A DNA stretch of 64,000 nt from Piscicola geometra (Eukaryota > Annelida > Clitellata > Hirudinida > Piscicolidae). Position numbers and translations under genes: made by a program. Where the stretch lies: NCBI GenBank assembly GCA_943735955.1, contig OX030957.1, forward strand, positions 11,738,017 through 11,802,016. Reading direction: 5' to 3'. Below are positions 33,478 through 45,849 of this stretch, piece by piece; position 1 is the stretch's first letter; every line of letters begins with the position of its first letter. The notes beneath the pieces were generated by a model. The model ran no database searches. It saw only the letters and a list, made by a program, of their open reading frames with translations, and was not told where the DNA came from.

Positions 33478-34464
33478 CAGAGGTGCACAACCCGCGGCCC
33501 GCCAGCCTGTTTGATGCGGCCCCCAAACAACTAGTCCATTTTGGCTATTTGCGGCCCTAACAGAATTTTAAATCGACGCACTCGTCCATCTTTTTTTAAT
33601 AGTACTGTTTGCACATCCATAATATTAAACGATTGAAACAACAACAACGAGCGATAATTTAGTTGGCACGCTGGTTGTTTTAATTAAGTAAGAATGTCAA
33701 AGCGTAAAACTGAAGTGAAAAATCGTCAGTTTAATGAAGAATGGACCCAAAAAATTTTATGCAGCATTTTAACGGAACAGCTTTGTGCCTAATTTGTCGC
33801 GAGTCCGTAACTGTAATGAAGGACTACAATTGCAAAAGACATTAAGAAACCAAACACGCTGCTACGTTTGATGATGTGTAATGCGAAGCTAGAAAAAATA
33901 AAATTGATCAACTTGTAAAAAGATTATCATCTGAGCAAAAGTTAATGAAAATAAGACTTTTGTTCGTGCCGGTTGTGCCGTAGCACAGATTATTGCGCGA
34001 TCTTCTCGACCATTTACTGATAGTGATTTCGTCAAAAACTGCATGCAAGCCATTTGCAAAGAAGTCTGTCCTGAGAAAACAGACCTGTTCAACATAGTGC
34101 CATTGTCACGGATGACTATCCAGAGCCGGGTGGTTGATTTATCCAACGACGTTTGTGAACAGTTGCGTGACAAGCTTGCCATTTGCAATTGTTTTTCAAT
34201 TGCCCTAAATGAGAGCACGGATAACGTTAACACAGCACAGCTTTTGGTTTTTGTTCGTGCGGTGGATGAGAACTGTAAATTAACTCAGGAATTAGCAGGA
34301 ATGGCCTCACTACGTGGACGTACGACCGGTGCAGATATTTTTAGAGGAGTTAAATCTGTTCTTGAAAACCTTAACGTTCAGGGGCCAAAGCTCTGTAGTG
34401 TTACTACTGACGGTGCACCCGCCATGACTGGTTAAGAATTAGGACTTGTTGCTCGTCTGCGATA
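33478..34464 (+). pseudogene. hAT transposase relic, Charlie8/GTF2IRD2-like
   Basis: It begins CAGAGGTGCACAACCCGCGG, typical of this hAT group. From 33693 the frame reads MSKRKTEVKNRQFNEEW and a BED-like zinc finger (CRES...CKRH) with stops and a frameshift, then a longer open stretch 34043-34435 with SRMTIQSRVVDLSND, FSIALNESTDN and CSVTTDGAPAMTG, the N-terminal half of the catalytic core. After 'GLVARLR' it is cut by another element's end (TAGAGGTCAGAC). The C-terminal half is missing. Confidence 0.75.
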
Positions 34465-34896
34465 GAGGTCAGACTTGGACGATTTTTCATTCCCGGTTCC
34501 GTCCCGTTCCCGAAATTTGTTTTCCCGTCCCGTCCCGTTCCCGATGGGACATCGGAATTTTGATTCCCGTCCCGTCCCGTTCCCGATGGGACATCAGAAT
34601 TTTGATTCTCGTCCCGTCCCGTTCCCGCAACTCGATTCCCAGTCCCGACCTGTTCCCGAAACTTTTTTGTTTTTTCTTCAATTTCACTGGTCCCAAACTT
34701 GCTAGTTCTAACATTTCTTAAAATTTATGATTTGAAACTCAGAGAATATTTTTTTAAATAAAATAAAAAAAAAACAAGATTTAAATTTCAAATATTTATT
34801 GAAATGAAAGTATTGAAGTTAGTCATTGTTTTTGAGTAATTCAATCAAGGTTTTATTGCTTTTCACACGGGTTAAACCGTTAAAAGTTTCAGCTTT
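34465..34896 (-). mobile_element. hAT fragment, TAGAGGTCGGAC family
   Basis: It starts TAGAGGTCAGACTTGG and contains a CCCGTCCCGTTCCCG array (34500-34660). The region 34820-34896 matches 17240-17315, including the minus-strand NGLTRVKSNKTLIELLKN. It ends abruptly at a piggyBac relic, so the right part is lost. Confidence 0.6.
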
Positions 34897-37530
34897 GGGT
34901 TTAAGTTTTTGTATCTTCGCAACCTTCTTGGTTATTCAATTTAATATAAGCCCTACCAGTCAGTGGCGCAACCAGCTTTTCAAAGGGTCTCGCAATTGTT
35001 CGAAAATCGATGAGTTTTTTTTGGTGGGGGGGGGGGGGTAATGAATTTTTCAATATGCCATAGGACAATGATATTTGCTCTGGATGGCCATCGGGCCTTT
35101 ATCTCACGAAACATTTCATATATCAACACAGAACATAGATATCCAACCAAAATAACACTAACATGTCACACATTTTGAGAAGAAATAGAGCACCACTAGA
35201 CCTTAACTACACTTTTAAATCTTTACACATTTCATATGTAAATTTTCCCAGCCATGACACAGTATATACAGAACAACGCAGATAGACAAAATAACTCCCG
35301 AGCTTTCAGAATTATCCAGCCTTCATTGAAAGAATGCTGAAACTGTGCAAAGACAGCTCAAAATCACATCAACAGGTTTACCTGCGGATTAGTCTGATCT
35401 CATTGCATGTATCGAACTGCAAGAACTTTTTTGTGCCACAAGCCTACAACCCGAGTTGCACTATAAGCTCGATGTTGCTCTGACTCTGCCAGTTACTTTA
35501 TCAGATGCAGAAAGAGCATTTTCTAAATTTCGGCCTATTAAAATTCATCTTAGGACGACTGTATCTGCTCGTCATTTGCAAAGCTTCTTTGAGAATATCT
35601 GCTAACAAAACCGCTACTGCCCTTCTTCCAGTAAATGAAATGGTGAAAAGATTTTCACAAACTGATGACGTAGAATACTATGCAACTTAGTTTGTAGTTT
35701 TTCTTTTGTATCATTAATAAACTATCTAAATTCTTTATCAATTATAACTGGTAGTTTTTATTTAGCCCATTTACCACCGCTACCCGAGAAAAAAAGTTAA
35801 CATGAATTTTACATTTAGACTTGCATTATATGGTTATAAGAATAACTCAAGCAAAATTGAAAACAATTATTTCATAAGTTTTAATGGGGCAAAATGTAGC
35901 GAAAACGCAACATGAGCGGAAAGTGTCACATACTGTGCAGTAAGAAATCATAAATAAATTAATTCAAACCACATTTATTAAAACAGAAATAAATTTAAAT
36001 TGCAAATAGATCGATAAAATTATGACTTCGAAATATTTTATTAGTTATAATAATAATAATAATTTTAATTACAAAAAAATAAATTATTTAACGTGAATTA
36101 CAACAGCACATTCATAAACTGTTTTAAAAACGAAACTGACGACGAATGTTATCTTGATTTTTATTTTATAATCAATCTATGAGAGGTTAAAAAAATATAT
36201 TCTCTTCAATAAAAGCTTCAAGTGTGAAGCATTTGCGGTTTGGAATTTTTTTGAAATATAAAAATCAACATTCATCTACAAAATTCAACTTTTAATTTTA
36301 ATTTTATAAATTTCATAATACATTAACATTAAAATAATAATTTTTTTATTTTCATAATAATTATAGTAATAAATGACTAGGCTTATTAAAAATTATATGA
36401 AATCATATTACGTTAAAGTTGCGAAAACGCACCATTGATTTTTAAAAGCATTTTAAACTTTTTTTAAAATTATTTTCAATATAAAAATTTTTAATTTAAG
36501 TATTAAGTATCCTTTCACCCTGAAATTAAAACTAAATTTGTATAAAAAATACTAAAATCGAACGAAAAAATTGAACAATTATCTAAGCGAGAAAAGATTT
36601 TTTGATAAATTTTAAATGTGAACAGGAAATAAAAGATTATAAATTTAAAAATTGAATTTATTTTATGAAATTAAAATGTAAAAAATTGAAATTTAACTTA
36701 TGAAATCAAAATTTAACAAATTGAAATTTGACTTATGAAATTAAAATTTAACATTTCTTGTACAAAATATGTGAAAATACTCGGTATTAAAACAGCAAAC
36801 AAATATATAAATTGCTGTTGCAAAAACGCAACAGCAGCGGTAAACAATTAAAAAAAAACTAAAGTTGAGCCCCCCCCAGCATTTTTTGCTGGTTGCGCCC
36901 CTGGCCGACCAGGGAATAGCAGGTCCAGTATATGACAAGGAGTTAAGTCTTGGTGCCAGCGTTGTTGTGATTTTAGTTTAAATACTACCGAATGTTTTTT
37001 TGGAGAAAGATTTTTTAGCTCACTGAAACTATTTGAAGAACTTCATGGAGGAGGTTAAGGATACTGTGCGGCAGTTAGGTCCAGCAGAATAGGAAAATGT
37101 CCAGTTATGCTGAAAATCAGCATTGCCAGGTACAAAGTTTTCCAAAAACTTTTAGGGGCTCTTTTGATTATAAACTGGAAAAAGCATCCAATAGTGAAAG
37201 ATTCATTTGGAATGATAACTCTTTAGTTTATATCAGAAGAAATGTAAAAGACATCAATCCAGTTGTTTCATGTCAACGATGGATATCAACAGAGGAAAAA
37301 AAGCATCCTGTTGATATTACACTTTTGCTCAGGTAGTGGAAAGCCCAAAAGTGACAAGCCTGTGAAATGTCGAGTACCAAGCCCTATTAGGTTCGATAAG
37401 CTAGAACATTATTTAATTTCAGCATAAAAGCAAAACAGGTGCGCTCTTTGCAAAAAGAACACAACTAGAATATGTTACAAACCATTGGAGATAAAAGACG
37501 TGAGCCTTTATGCCCTGGAACACAGCATAC
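34893..37530 (+). pseudogene. piggyBac transposase relic split by a hAT
   Basis: The left part (34893-34960) encodes a damaged FGFKFLYLRNLLGY...PYQ, matching FGYKVWCLNNRLGY...PYQG in the element at 42977. After the hAT insertion the frame resumes at 36904 with VYDKELSLGASVVV, then WNDNSLVYIRRN, CRVPSPIRFDKLEHYL and a cysteine-rich end (RCALCKKNTTRICYK) typical of the piggyBac C-terminus. Stops and frameshifts are frequent. An 8-bp duplication with one difference (CCTACCAG / CCGACCAG) flanks the hAT. Confidence 0.65.
34961..36903 (+). mobile_element. hAT element, CAGTGGCGCAACC family, copy 1
   Basis: Ends are CAGTGGCGCAACCAGC and GCTGGTTGCGCCCCTG. Between them lies a decayed transposase with a C-terminal dimerisation block near 35475-35610 (LPVTLSDAERAFSKFRPIK, SARHLQSFFENIC). 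The 3' half is AT-rich and non-coding. It is inserted within a piggyBac relic and is closely similar to copy 2 at 59003. Confidence 0.8.
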
Positions 37531-37534
37531 ATGT

Positions 37535-37700
37535 GCTTCTGCAACGTCCAAACTCGCTATTGCCAGTCCTTGCAGCTCAACCCCAACTCAGTCATGTCCT
37601 ACAAGTTGAAGGAGAAAACCTACAGACGGCTTGGCAAGTGGGAAGAGAACTACAGAGAACTGAGCAAGGCACATCAACAAGTGCAACGAGGCCAGGAGTG
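37535..37700 (+). pseudogene. Possible ST13/HIP-like TPR exon fragment
   Basis: The frame starting near 37510 reads LQLNPNSVMSYKLKEKTYRR then LGKWEENYRELSKAHQQ. This resembles the last TPR of Hsc70-interacting protein ST13 (NPDSA.PYK...RLLG.WEEA..DL..A). No splice signals were found around it and the frame stops at 37701, so it is more likely a captured or retroposed fragment than a working exon. It follows the piggyBac C-terminus directly. Confidence 0.35.
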
Positions 37701-37749
37701 AAGTTAGCAACAATTCGTTTATTTGCAAGCAAATAAATTTAGAAATCGA

Positions 37750-38350
37750 AGCAAATAAATGCTTGTATGACCTCTTAGAAAAATAAAATAATACATGAAC
37801 TTCTTAATTAAATTCACTTTAATTTAATTCAAATTAAAGTTAGGCCAAAGATGATGAAGATTTATTATTTATTTACTTTTTGGATTGCTTTTTATGAGTT
37901 TTTTATCATTAAAATGAGTAGTTTAAAAAATTAACTAAACTAGTCATTCCTTAGTTTTAATAAAAATACAGATTTTAAGTGTATAAAAAATGTTCAAGAA
38001 CAATATATTCACTAATGTTATTTAGAATAGTAAGAACAAAAATTGAGAGTTTTTCTTGTGCTTCCACACCTCCATATATATTGAGGGATTGAAAGTTTCA
38101 TATTGTGACAATTTTTTTCAAATGTTAGCTCTTTCAAAAGAAGCAAAGGTTTGAATGCTTATTTTAATTATAAAATGTAACTATTACTAAGAATACAAAC
38201 CACAGTCTCTGTATATTTAACTAAAACTTTTGTTTCAAATTATTAAACTATACTATTAAACTGTCTTATTTTAATTCTTACCTTATTTTAATAAACTTAT
38301 AGTGAACACTTTTTTCAATTATAGAAAAATGTCTTGGTGGCGTTGGTGTG
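37750..38350. other. AT-rich DNA inside the composite insertion
   Basis: No genes or recognised repeats were seen. Confidence 0.4.
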
Positions 38351-38354
38351 TTTT

Positions 38355-38960
38355 AGGAGACACAATAATTTATTTAATAATCTTTTATTTATTATATAAT
38401 TTTTGTTTATTATATAATTTTTATTTATAATATTTTTATTTATTATATCATTTTGATTTATAATATAATTTTGATTTATAATATAATTTTTATTTATAAT
38501 ATAATTTTATTTATAATATAATTTTTATTTATTATATAATTTTTATTTATTATATAATTTTTATTTAATATATAATTTTTATTTATTATATAATTTTTAT
38601 TTATTATATAATTTTTATTTATTATATAATTTTTATTTATTATATAATTTTTATTTATATACTTTTTATTTATAATACAATTTTTATTTATAATATAATT
38701 TTTATTTATAATATAATTTTTGTTTATAATATACTTTTTATTTATAATATAATTTTTATTTATAATATAATTTTTATTTATAATATACTTTTTATTTATA
38801 ATATAATTTTTATTTATAATATAATTTTTATTTATAATATAATTTTTATTTATAATATAATTTTTTTTATAATATAATTTTTATTTTTAATATAATTTTT
38901 ATTTTTAATATAATTTTTATTTATAATATAATTTTTCATTTATTTTAACATTTTTCATTT
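38355..38960. repeat. 18-bp AT-only minisatellite
   Basis: The unit is close to AATATAATTTTTATTTAT, repeated about 33 times with variants (TTATATAATTTTTATTTA). It grades into looser ATTTATTTTA repeats to about 39060. Confidence 0.9.
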
Positions 38961-39589
38961 ATGTTATAATTTTCCATTTATTTTATACTTTTTCATTTAT
39001 TTTAGTAATTTTTATAATATTTTATTTATTTATCAATTTTTTACATTTATTTAATTAGTTAAGTTTTTTCCCTATTCTTTCATTTATTTAAACAAAAATT
39101 ATAGTTTTTTATTTTTTTAATAACTTTATTGTTTTTAAATAATTTTTTTATTTCAGCAAAATACCTATAATAAAAGTCCGTTTTTAACTATTATGAGGGG
39201 TGAATCGGTTAAAGGGTGAATCGGTTAAGGGGTGAATCGACTGCATCCCGACAAATTGTAAGTAACACTATTGAACATGTTACTTATTTTTCATTGCATA
39301 GAAGTTCTGTTGCAAGTCTAAAAGAAATGAGAAGTTTTTTGATGAAATTCAATTTGTCCCATTCGCTTGTTGACAGTGAATTAGGAGAATGTGTGTTCAC
39401 TTGGTAATAATGTAGACAACACAGCAAAACACTTTAATTTTGATATAGTCATATGCATATAGTCAAATGTTTATATCCGTTAATTTTTTTTATGCGTTAA
39501 AGTATTTAAAAGCGTTACAATTTTTAACGGGCGTTAATTGATTAACGCGTTAATCGAAAGTTAACTTAGATTAAAGCACATCTCTCACT

Positions 39590-40860
39590 TTTTCAGTTCA
39601 AAATTCATATTTTAAAAAAGGGCTAAAATATTTCAGTTAAACTATTTAGTTGGCAACTGATATAATTTAGTTAAACTCTCATTTTATATTTTATATTTTA
39701 TTAGTTAAACTATTTAGGAAACTATTAAAAAATAGTTAAACGATTAGTTTGCAACTATTTAGTTAAACTATGCCCATCACTGGTTACTGGAAAAACAATA
39801 GAGGGTAGTCGAATAAGTTTATTGTTTTAAAATCTTGATAAACTCTTATTAATCAACAATACTTTTTAAAAACTTTTTGAAAAACTTTTTTTAAGTTTTT
39901 ATTTTTGTATTTATCTGAATTTTAATTTCATGCTTTACATGTTTTTCTATTTTTTGTTGTTGATATAACTGTTTCTAACAGTGTTAGTGGTGTTACCTGA
40001 TGGAGGGAAAAGTTAGACTGACAGTGACGTAGTGCGGGAAGGGAATAGGAACAGGATCATGGAGGGAAGTGTGGATTAGAAAAATAAGATTTTAATGAAG
40101 GAAGAGTGGAGGCATAAAAAATTCTTCCCGCGCAGACCTCTTCTTTATACCCAAGATCATTTGTTCAGAAGCTAAAACTTTTGACGTTTAACCCGTATAA
40201 AAAGCCATAACAACTTAATTTAATTTTTTGAACCAATGAAAACGATCCCAAATCATTTTATCTCAACAATTTGTGAAAAAATAATTTGTCTTTATGTTTT
40301 TGCCAAAGTTTTACGTTCAAATAATAAATGCTCAGAATGTCAAGAATATCAAGAATGAGTGGGGAGACCAAAGTTTAAATTTCAGGAACGTGTCAAGATC
40401 GTGGCAAAAACTATAATATCAGTTATTCTTCCATCCGCCACCAATGAACAAAATACAGAGCCAACATCCTAAATTTTTTTCAAACCTAGTGTTTATTTAA
40501 CTATCAATTGGGATAGAAAACTTATAGAAAACCATCTGTGGACAGACTCCTTGAATTGCCAGTAGGAACAGGTGAAGCAGTTTTTGATTGTGCTGTTTTA
40601 TAGGGACTTTGCCAAAGAATCAAAACTATTTCCTAAGACTAACAAAATTTAATAGAGCATGTGTCCTACTGAAGCGAAAAATACAAAAAAAATGTTAATA
40701 CTGGCCTGTCGTCACAATATGCTTGAAACTACGTTTAAAGCAGTTGTGAAGCATTTATTTGTTTTTGAAAAATTCCAGACATGGCAATCTTCAAGTGGTT
40801 TTAAGAACACCGGCCACTCACTCATAAATTAACATTTTAGTATGTAAACAAATGCTTCTA
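39590..40860. other. AT-rich spacer
   Basis: A few diverged GTTAAACTATTTAG motifs appear at about 39630-39780. No gene was recognised. Confidence 0.35.
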
Positions 40861-40863
40861 GAT

Positions 40864-41175
40864 AGGGGGGGGGCAATCTGCTGCAAATCTTGGGGGGTTC
40901 CTAGCCATCATGGACGATCCTGGGGTCAACACCCAACTCCCCCCACTTTAAAAAATGTAACTTCCGCTTTTATACGAATATTTAAGTAAGCAATGAATAG
41001 TTTAACTATAACTACACATACTCACAATGTGTTACTGTATAAAAATTCTGTTTTATGCCATGTTTGACGAGTATGTTCGCATCAAAACAAGAGTTTTAAA
41101 ATGTTTTTATTGAAAAAAGTGGTAAGTTCTGGACTACAGGACCCCCCAGGATCGCGCTCATGATTCTAAAACATA
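40864..41175. mobile_element. MITE, second copy of the 3950-4467 family
   Basis: It starts with a G run then CAATCTGCTGCAAATCTTGG, matching inverted 4433-4460, and shares the 'catactcacaa' block. It ends near CAGGATCGCGCTCATG. Strongly diverged. Confidence 0.5.
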
Positions 41176-41179
41176 AGTA

Positions 41180-42970
41180 GTTGTTGACATTGCTGAAGAA
41201 ATTATCAAATTTTCACAACGTTTCGACCTCGTGACGATGACCAAAAGCAATATGACTGCGTCATTACTTATCTTAGAGAAATTCTAGCAATAGGTATGTC
41301 AACAACCAGCTGAAGTTTATCGTGTAAGGTGGATGGACAATATCTATCTTATCGCATACCTTTAAGATATTTTCAGTATTCTTAAGTAATTGAATCTGTC
41401 AGTGCAAGGCAAGCGTATTTTCAGAATCAATTTTAAATGAAAAAATTCTTAGAATGAAGTGGCATTGCTGTTTAAGTAAAGAATCATTTAAAGGTTCTTC
41501 TGAATATGTTTAAAGAATAATTCCTGCTGAAGAAGATCCCCGTACTGTAAAAAATGGGTAAGAGAACCATTTATCCTTCATGAAAGAAATCTGCTCAACA
41601 CAAAAATTGATGATAAACTAATTGAATTTAAAAATAATAATGGTCTAAAAGCAGTGTTTGGAAAAAGTGAAATGTGTGGATTTCGGATCATGTTCGTCTT
41701 GAATATCCTGACGTGAATAAAGATTTTTTTCAATGATAACAAAAATTGTTTCAACTTCCTTAGTTTTTTGCGAAATACTTTGACTGACATCAAACCACTA
41801 AACAATTTTCTCTTTAGTTCTTAAACAAAATCTCATAGGTCTCATTAATTATGACTATTACTACATTAATTTAGAATTTCAGATAGATATTGATTTCCCA
41901 TTTTCATGTTTGGTGTTAGTGGGCCGTGAGAAATATTTAAAATTGCCAAGTGGTCCGTTGCTTCAAAAAGTTGAAAAACCACTGGACTAGAGCTTGCACA
42001 GGAAATGATTGAAGCTATAAGTGAAGTGCGAAATAAATACATTTCTCTGGGTAAAGCGAGTTTAACTTATGTTATTCCAATGCAACATTGTTCTGCAAAG
42101 TTTACTTTAAAAAAGAAAATTTCTAAAAATATTTTTAGAGCGTTTTTAATAGACTTTTTATGACGCTTTTGAGAAGGAACTGAAAGACTACATATTCCAA
42201 AAGAAATAAAGGTTTTTTGGAATTATTAGTATTGAATGAGCGGAAATAAGTATCTCTTCAGATAATTAAAATTGTCTAATGATATGTAAAACGTTTAAAT
42301 GAAAATTTTTATTACATACAATATGATTTCATCTTAGGCAACTAAGCGTTCCAGCTTGGGAACCCAGTTGCTCAAGATGGAATTTTTGAGTGTTAATGTT
42401 TGAGGTTAATAAACTTATATTTCTTTTTTTCTTTCAAAGTTGATATAGTGATTTACGTTTAATTTATTTTTAGTTCGACTTATTAAAGGCAATATGTAGA
42501 TTTAGGCAATCCACGGAATGCCTGAAATTTTTAGCCTATCTATGGAATTGCTTATAATTTTTTGCCTATTTGTGGAATTGCATGAAAATTTAATAATTAC
42601 TTTACGTTTTATTTGCAGATTTTCTTTTAGCTGTCTTCAATTATGTTAAAATACTAACTTTTGACATTAAGACGTTTTTATCTGCTTCATACTTTATCAT
42701 CAACTAATTTTTAAACTAGCAACTCTATCATCAATATCCATTATAGTTTAATTATATTTCATATTAATTTTTGGATAAAAAATATTTATTAATATATATA
42801 TATATAGCAGATAAAGGCGTCTCAATTTCAAAAAATTATTATTCTAAAATAAATGATCAATTGGCAACTAAAACGCTGAGAAAATTTTTTCCAGCCTTTC
42901 TATGAATTGCCTAACAATTACAGGCGTTCCGTGGATTTTTTAATTCTACACATTGCTTGAAACATGGACT
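41180..42970. other. Unassigned region
   Basis: Short broken frames occur (for example KEMIEAISEVRNKYISLGKA-like at about 42005), but I cannot assign them. The repeated GGAATTGCCTA-type motifs at 42500-42590 and 42900-42940 hint at another decayed element. Confidence 0.3.
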
Positions 42971-42976
42971 TCTTAA

Positions 42977-44732
42977 CCCATTAACGCATACTGTCCTTTT
43001 TTAAGGACAGCAATAAAAAGTTTTTTTTTATAATAGTTATCTTGATTATATTTATTATCTTTGCAACTAATCCTGTCCTATATAAACTGAAGTCTTTGTT
43101 ACAAATTTTTTTGTGATTTGAAATTGATAAATTGTTTCGATATTCTGATTTTTCAAGGCGATAACTAAATTTTTTGTGTTTTTGTCATGGCTCATGAAAA
43201 AAAGTTAGTTATAATTTTATTTAATGTCTACCATTTATAATTTATAATATTATTTCATTGTTATTCATTCTTATGTCTTATTTTAAAATAAATTTAATGT
43301 TACATGCAATATTATTTCCAAAAACTGTGTTTTATTGAGTGTCCTTTTTTAAGGACACTATGCAGTAATACTGATGGTAAAAACAATTATTTTCAGATTC
43401 GCTCTTCATGAAGTCATTAGTATTTTGGAAGATGACAATGATTTCTTTTCAGCAGATATAGTCATGATTCCTTCTACTGACCCAAACTGCTCTGATGAGG
43501 ATAGTGAACCCGAGGATGGTGAAGGTACCCTAGATAATTTATCAAGAAACCAGCTAAATGCAGAAGCAGAAATAGTAATTTTCAAAATCGGGGAAGAGAA
43601 AACCACTATAAGTAGAGAAGAAACTGCTGTAAAAAAACCAGCTAAAAAAATTGGATTATTGGCAGATAATAGTTCAGAGGACAAACCAAATTTAGAAAAA
43701 ATGTTTCCTCTCACATTGTTTAATTTATTTTTGGATGTACCAGTCATCAAGCGAATAACAGACATGTCAAATTTATATGACAGCCAAAAACTAAAACAGC
43801 TGAATGCTACTGAAAATGAATATAGAGTGGTGCTGGCTTTACTCATGCTTTCAGGTTATGTTCCTTTGGCAAAGAGCAGGATGTACTGGAAATAGAGCGA
43901 CGATGTACACAATCTAGCTGTAAGCAATGCTATGACTGTCAACAGATTTGAAGAGTTATTAAGAGATTTGCATTGCAATGACAACGAGAAAATTAATAAG
44001 TTAGACAAGATGGCCAAAGTGCGTCCATTATTTGATGCTATGAATGAAAGATTTCTCAAATTTTGGCCCAAAGAATGTCATTTGGCGATTGATGAATCAA
44101 TGGTGCCATATTATGGAAGGCATTCATCAAAACAGTTTATCAGAGGAAAACCCATAAGGTTTGGATATAAAGTTTGGTGTCTAAATAATAGGCTTGGGTA
44201 TTGGGTAACCTGTTACCCGTATCAAGGAGCCTCGGAAGAGTTCAATAGCGAATTAGGACTTGGTGGATCGGTGGTATCTAAACTAATAAAATGCTTACCA
44301 AAAGACACTCCATGTTATACTGAAATATTTATAATTTTTTCATATGGTTTCAAACAGATCAAAAAAGAAAAAAAAGAATCCATGAATTTAGCTAAAAGCG
44401 TGTTGCAGATGTCCGATACGATGGAAAAGATCATTTTATTGGTAAAATTGAAGATGGCCAAAAAAGATTCAAGCAATGTGGAAAGAAAGTGCAAAAGAAA
44501 GGCCTTAAATGTAATGTAGCTTTACATTTGGAGTGCTTAAGCATCTACCACGAATCGTGATTACCGTGAGTAGCAATGCATAGTGTCCTTTTTTAAGGAC
44601 ATTTTTTATTTTCATCATAACTTTTTTTGCATAAAATATTTCAGACTAATTTTTTGATTTTATATTTTAGAATCAGTTTTTCAATAAAATGTAAAAAAAT
44701 TAATTAATTCCTTTGAGTCATGCGTTAATGGG
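42977..44732 (+). mobile_element. piggyBac element with TTAA flanks and 13-bp TIRs
   Basis: TTAA at 42973-42976 and 44733-44736 flanks exact 13-bp inverted ends CCCATTAACGCAT / ATGCGTTAATGGG. Three hairpins with the core TGTCCTTTTTTAAGGACA lie at 42991-43010, 43338-43359 and 44584-44601. The first and last are subterminal; the middle one is in the transposase intron. Length is 1756 bp, shorter than autonomous piggyBac elements (usually above 2 kb), with the C-terminal coding third missing. Confidence 0.9.
43187..44519 (+). pseudogene. piggyBac transposase, two exons, disrupted
   Basis: Exon 1 (43187-43203, MAHEK) and exon 2 (from 43397) join in phase over a 193-nt intron and read into FALHEVISILEDDNDFFSAD, the usual acidic N-terminus. 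A TAG at about 43893 interrupts the frame after RMYWK; it then continues NAMTVNRFEELLRDLHCND, LDKMAKVRPLFDAMNERF, AIDESMVPYYGRHSSKQF and LGYWVTCYPYQG, including the first catalytic Asp (AIDE). After CYTEIF the sequence departs from the family, with an internal deletion before the last basic stretch (MEKIILLVKL). It is not functional. Confidence 0.85.
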
Positions 44733-44739
44733 TTAATAT

Positions 44740-45780
44740 AGTAACATATATAATGTGTGATTTGTCGCGTGAGAATTAAATTCGGAACGATACGCTCATT
44801 GTTTAAAATAGTTTTCTCACTAACTCATGTCTTCAGTTTATAAACTATTTTCTTAATTGATAATTTCAGCTCTATCACATATAGATAATATAGATATAGG
44901 TAAACAACTTCCCCTGCTCAATATTGAAGATTTTTATATACTAATTTACAAAGAATCTTTGTCAAAGATAATCTTTTACCTATGTGAAATGAAATGTTAT
45001 ATTATTAAGTGGTGTGTAATAGATGATGAGTGTAAAATATATTTGTCTTTTAAATAATCTCTTACTCACTTAGAATGAGAAAGCCAGTGAGAATTTGTAT
45101 GACAAGGTTGTTCATCGTTATCCAGTGAAGAGTTTATCGAGTTAACAGAAATTAAAAGAAATTAAAAAAAAGAGTTAGATATTATTATTGTTTTTGTAAA
45201 ACCATTTCAAAACTGTAAGATGTAAGGTTACTCACGGATCTGAACTGTATAAAATTAATACTATAAATATCACCCGAATTACCCTGAATTTCTCTAAATA
45301 GCTTAAGATAATAAAAAATTTATCAGCTTGAAAACTGAAAGAATAACAAACAAAAAGACAAATAGAAATTCTGTATGCTAATTAATAGTTCTAAGCACCA
45401 TTGGGACTTATAAGGACTTTCGTATCTATCGATATTATATAGATGGATAATATATGAATACATCGCTCTATTGATCTATAGTCTCTACTAGAGACTCTCT
45501 AGTCTATTATAATAGATATAAATCTAGTTGGTATGAATGACTTAACATATTTATGTTCTGACCCGTTTATGAATGCTGCTGCGCACTATAAATATATAAT
45601 CAATTATACCTTTTTAAAGTATCTTAGCTTAACTTTAACTTTAAGTCAAAAGCTTTTCTAAAATCTAATTCTACGAATAAAGCGAAAAAAAATAAAATGT
45701 TGTAACGGACCGCATTCTCAAATTTGCTGTTTTTTGAAACTTAGCTTTCTTTTACTCTAGTTAAGTTTTACTGTTTTTTA
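44740..45780. other. AT-rich region without recognised genes
   Basis: An open frame at 44857-45057 (66 codons) has no recognisable motif. A G/C-run segment at 45790-45835 (CCCCTGGATACGCCCATGGG) is likely a mobile-element end. Confidence 0.35.
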
Positions 45781-45849
45781 GCTTGATCCGTAGCTGCCCC
45801 CCCCCCCCCTTTTCTCCCCCCTGGATACGCCCATGGGTGGCGATTATAC

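Larger units (their letters stand above)
33030..39244. mobile_element. Composite insertion with iteron-type TIRs (GGGTGAATCGGTTAAG)
   Basis: The left end reads GCAGTCGAATCACCCCTCAA followed by CCGATTCACCCCTCA; the right end carries three inverted units of GGTGAATCGGTTAAG ending in GTGAATCGACTGC. GTTAAAAACGGACTTA near the left matches its inverse near 39175. A duplicated (G)ACAAATTG flanks the whole. Inside are a SINE, several transposase relics, an exon-like fragment and a minisatellite. The superfamily of the outer element was not recognised; the 8-9 bp duplication fits hAT, MuDR or Merlin. Confidence 0.6.
32880..39586 (-). mobile_element. hAT copy, TAGAGCTGT family, split by a 6.2-kb insertion
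   Basis: The left part (32880-33030) and right part (39245-39586) together match 51800-52523. The insertion point is marked by ACAAATTG on both sides (8 to 9 bp duplication). The right end reads GTTAATCGAAAGTTAACTTAG...CACATCTCT, a mutated family end. Confidence 0.65.

Noticed and set aside
38355..38960. CRISPR-like regular repeat
   Set aside because: AT-only 18-bp tandem repeats without unique spacers, in a eukaryotic transposon-rich setting; a minisatellite.
43406..43846. Minus-strand frame of 146 codons
   Set aside because: Antisense of the piggyBac transposase N-terminal exon, which has clear family motifs on the plus strand.
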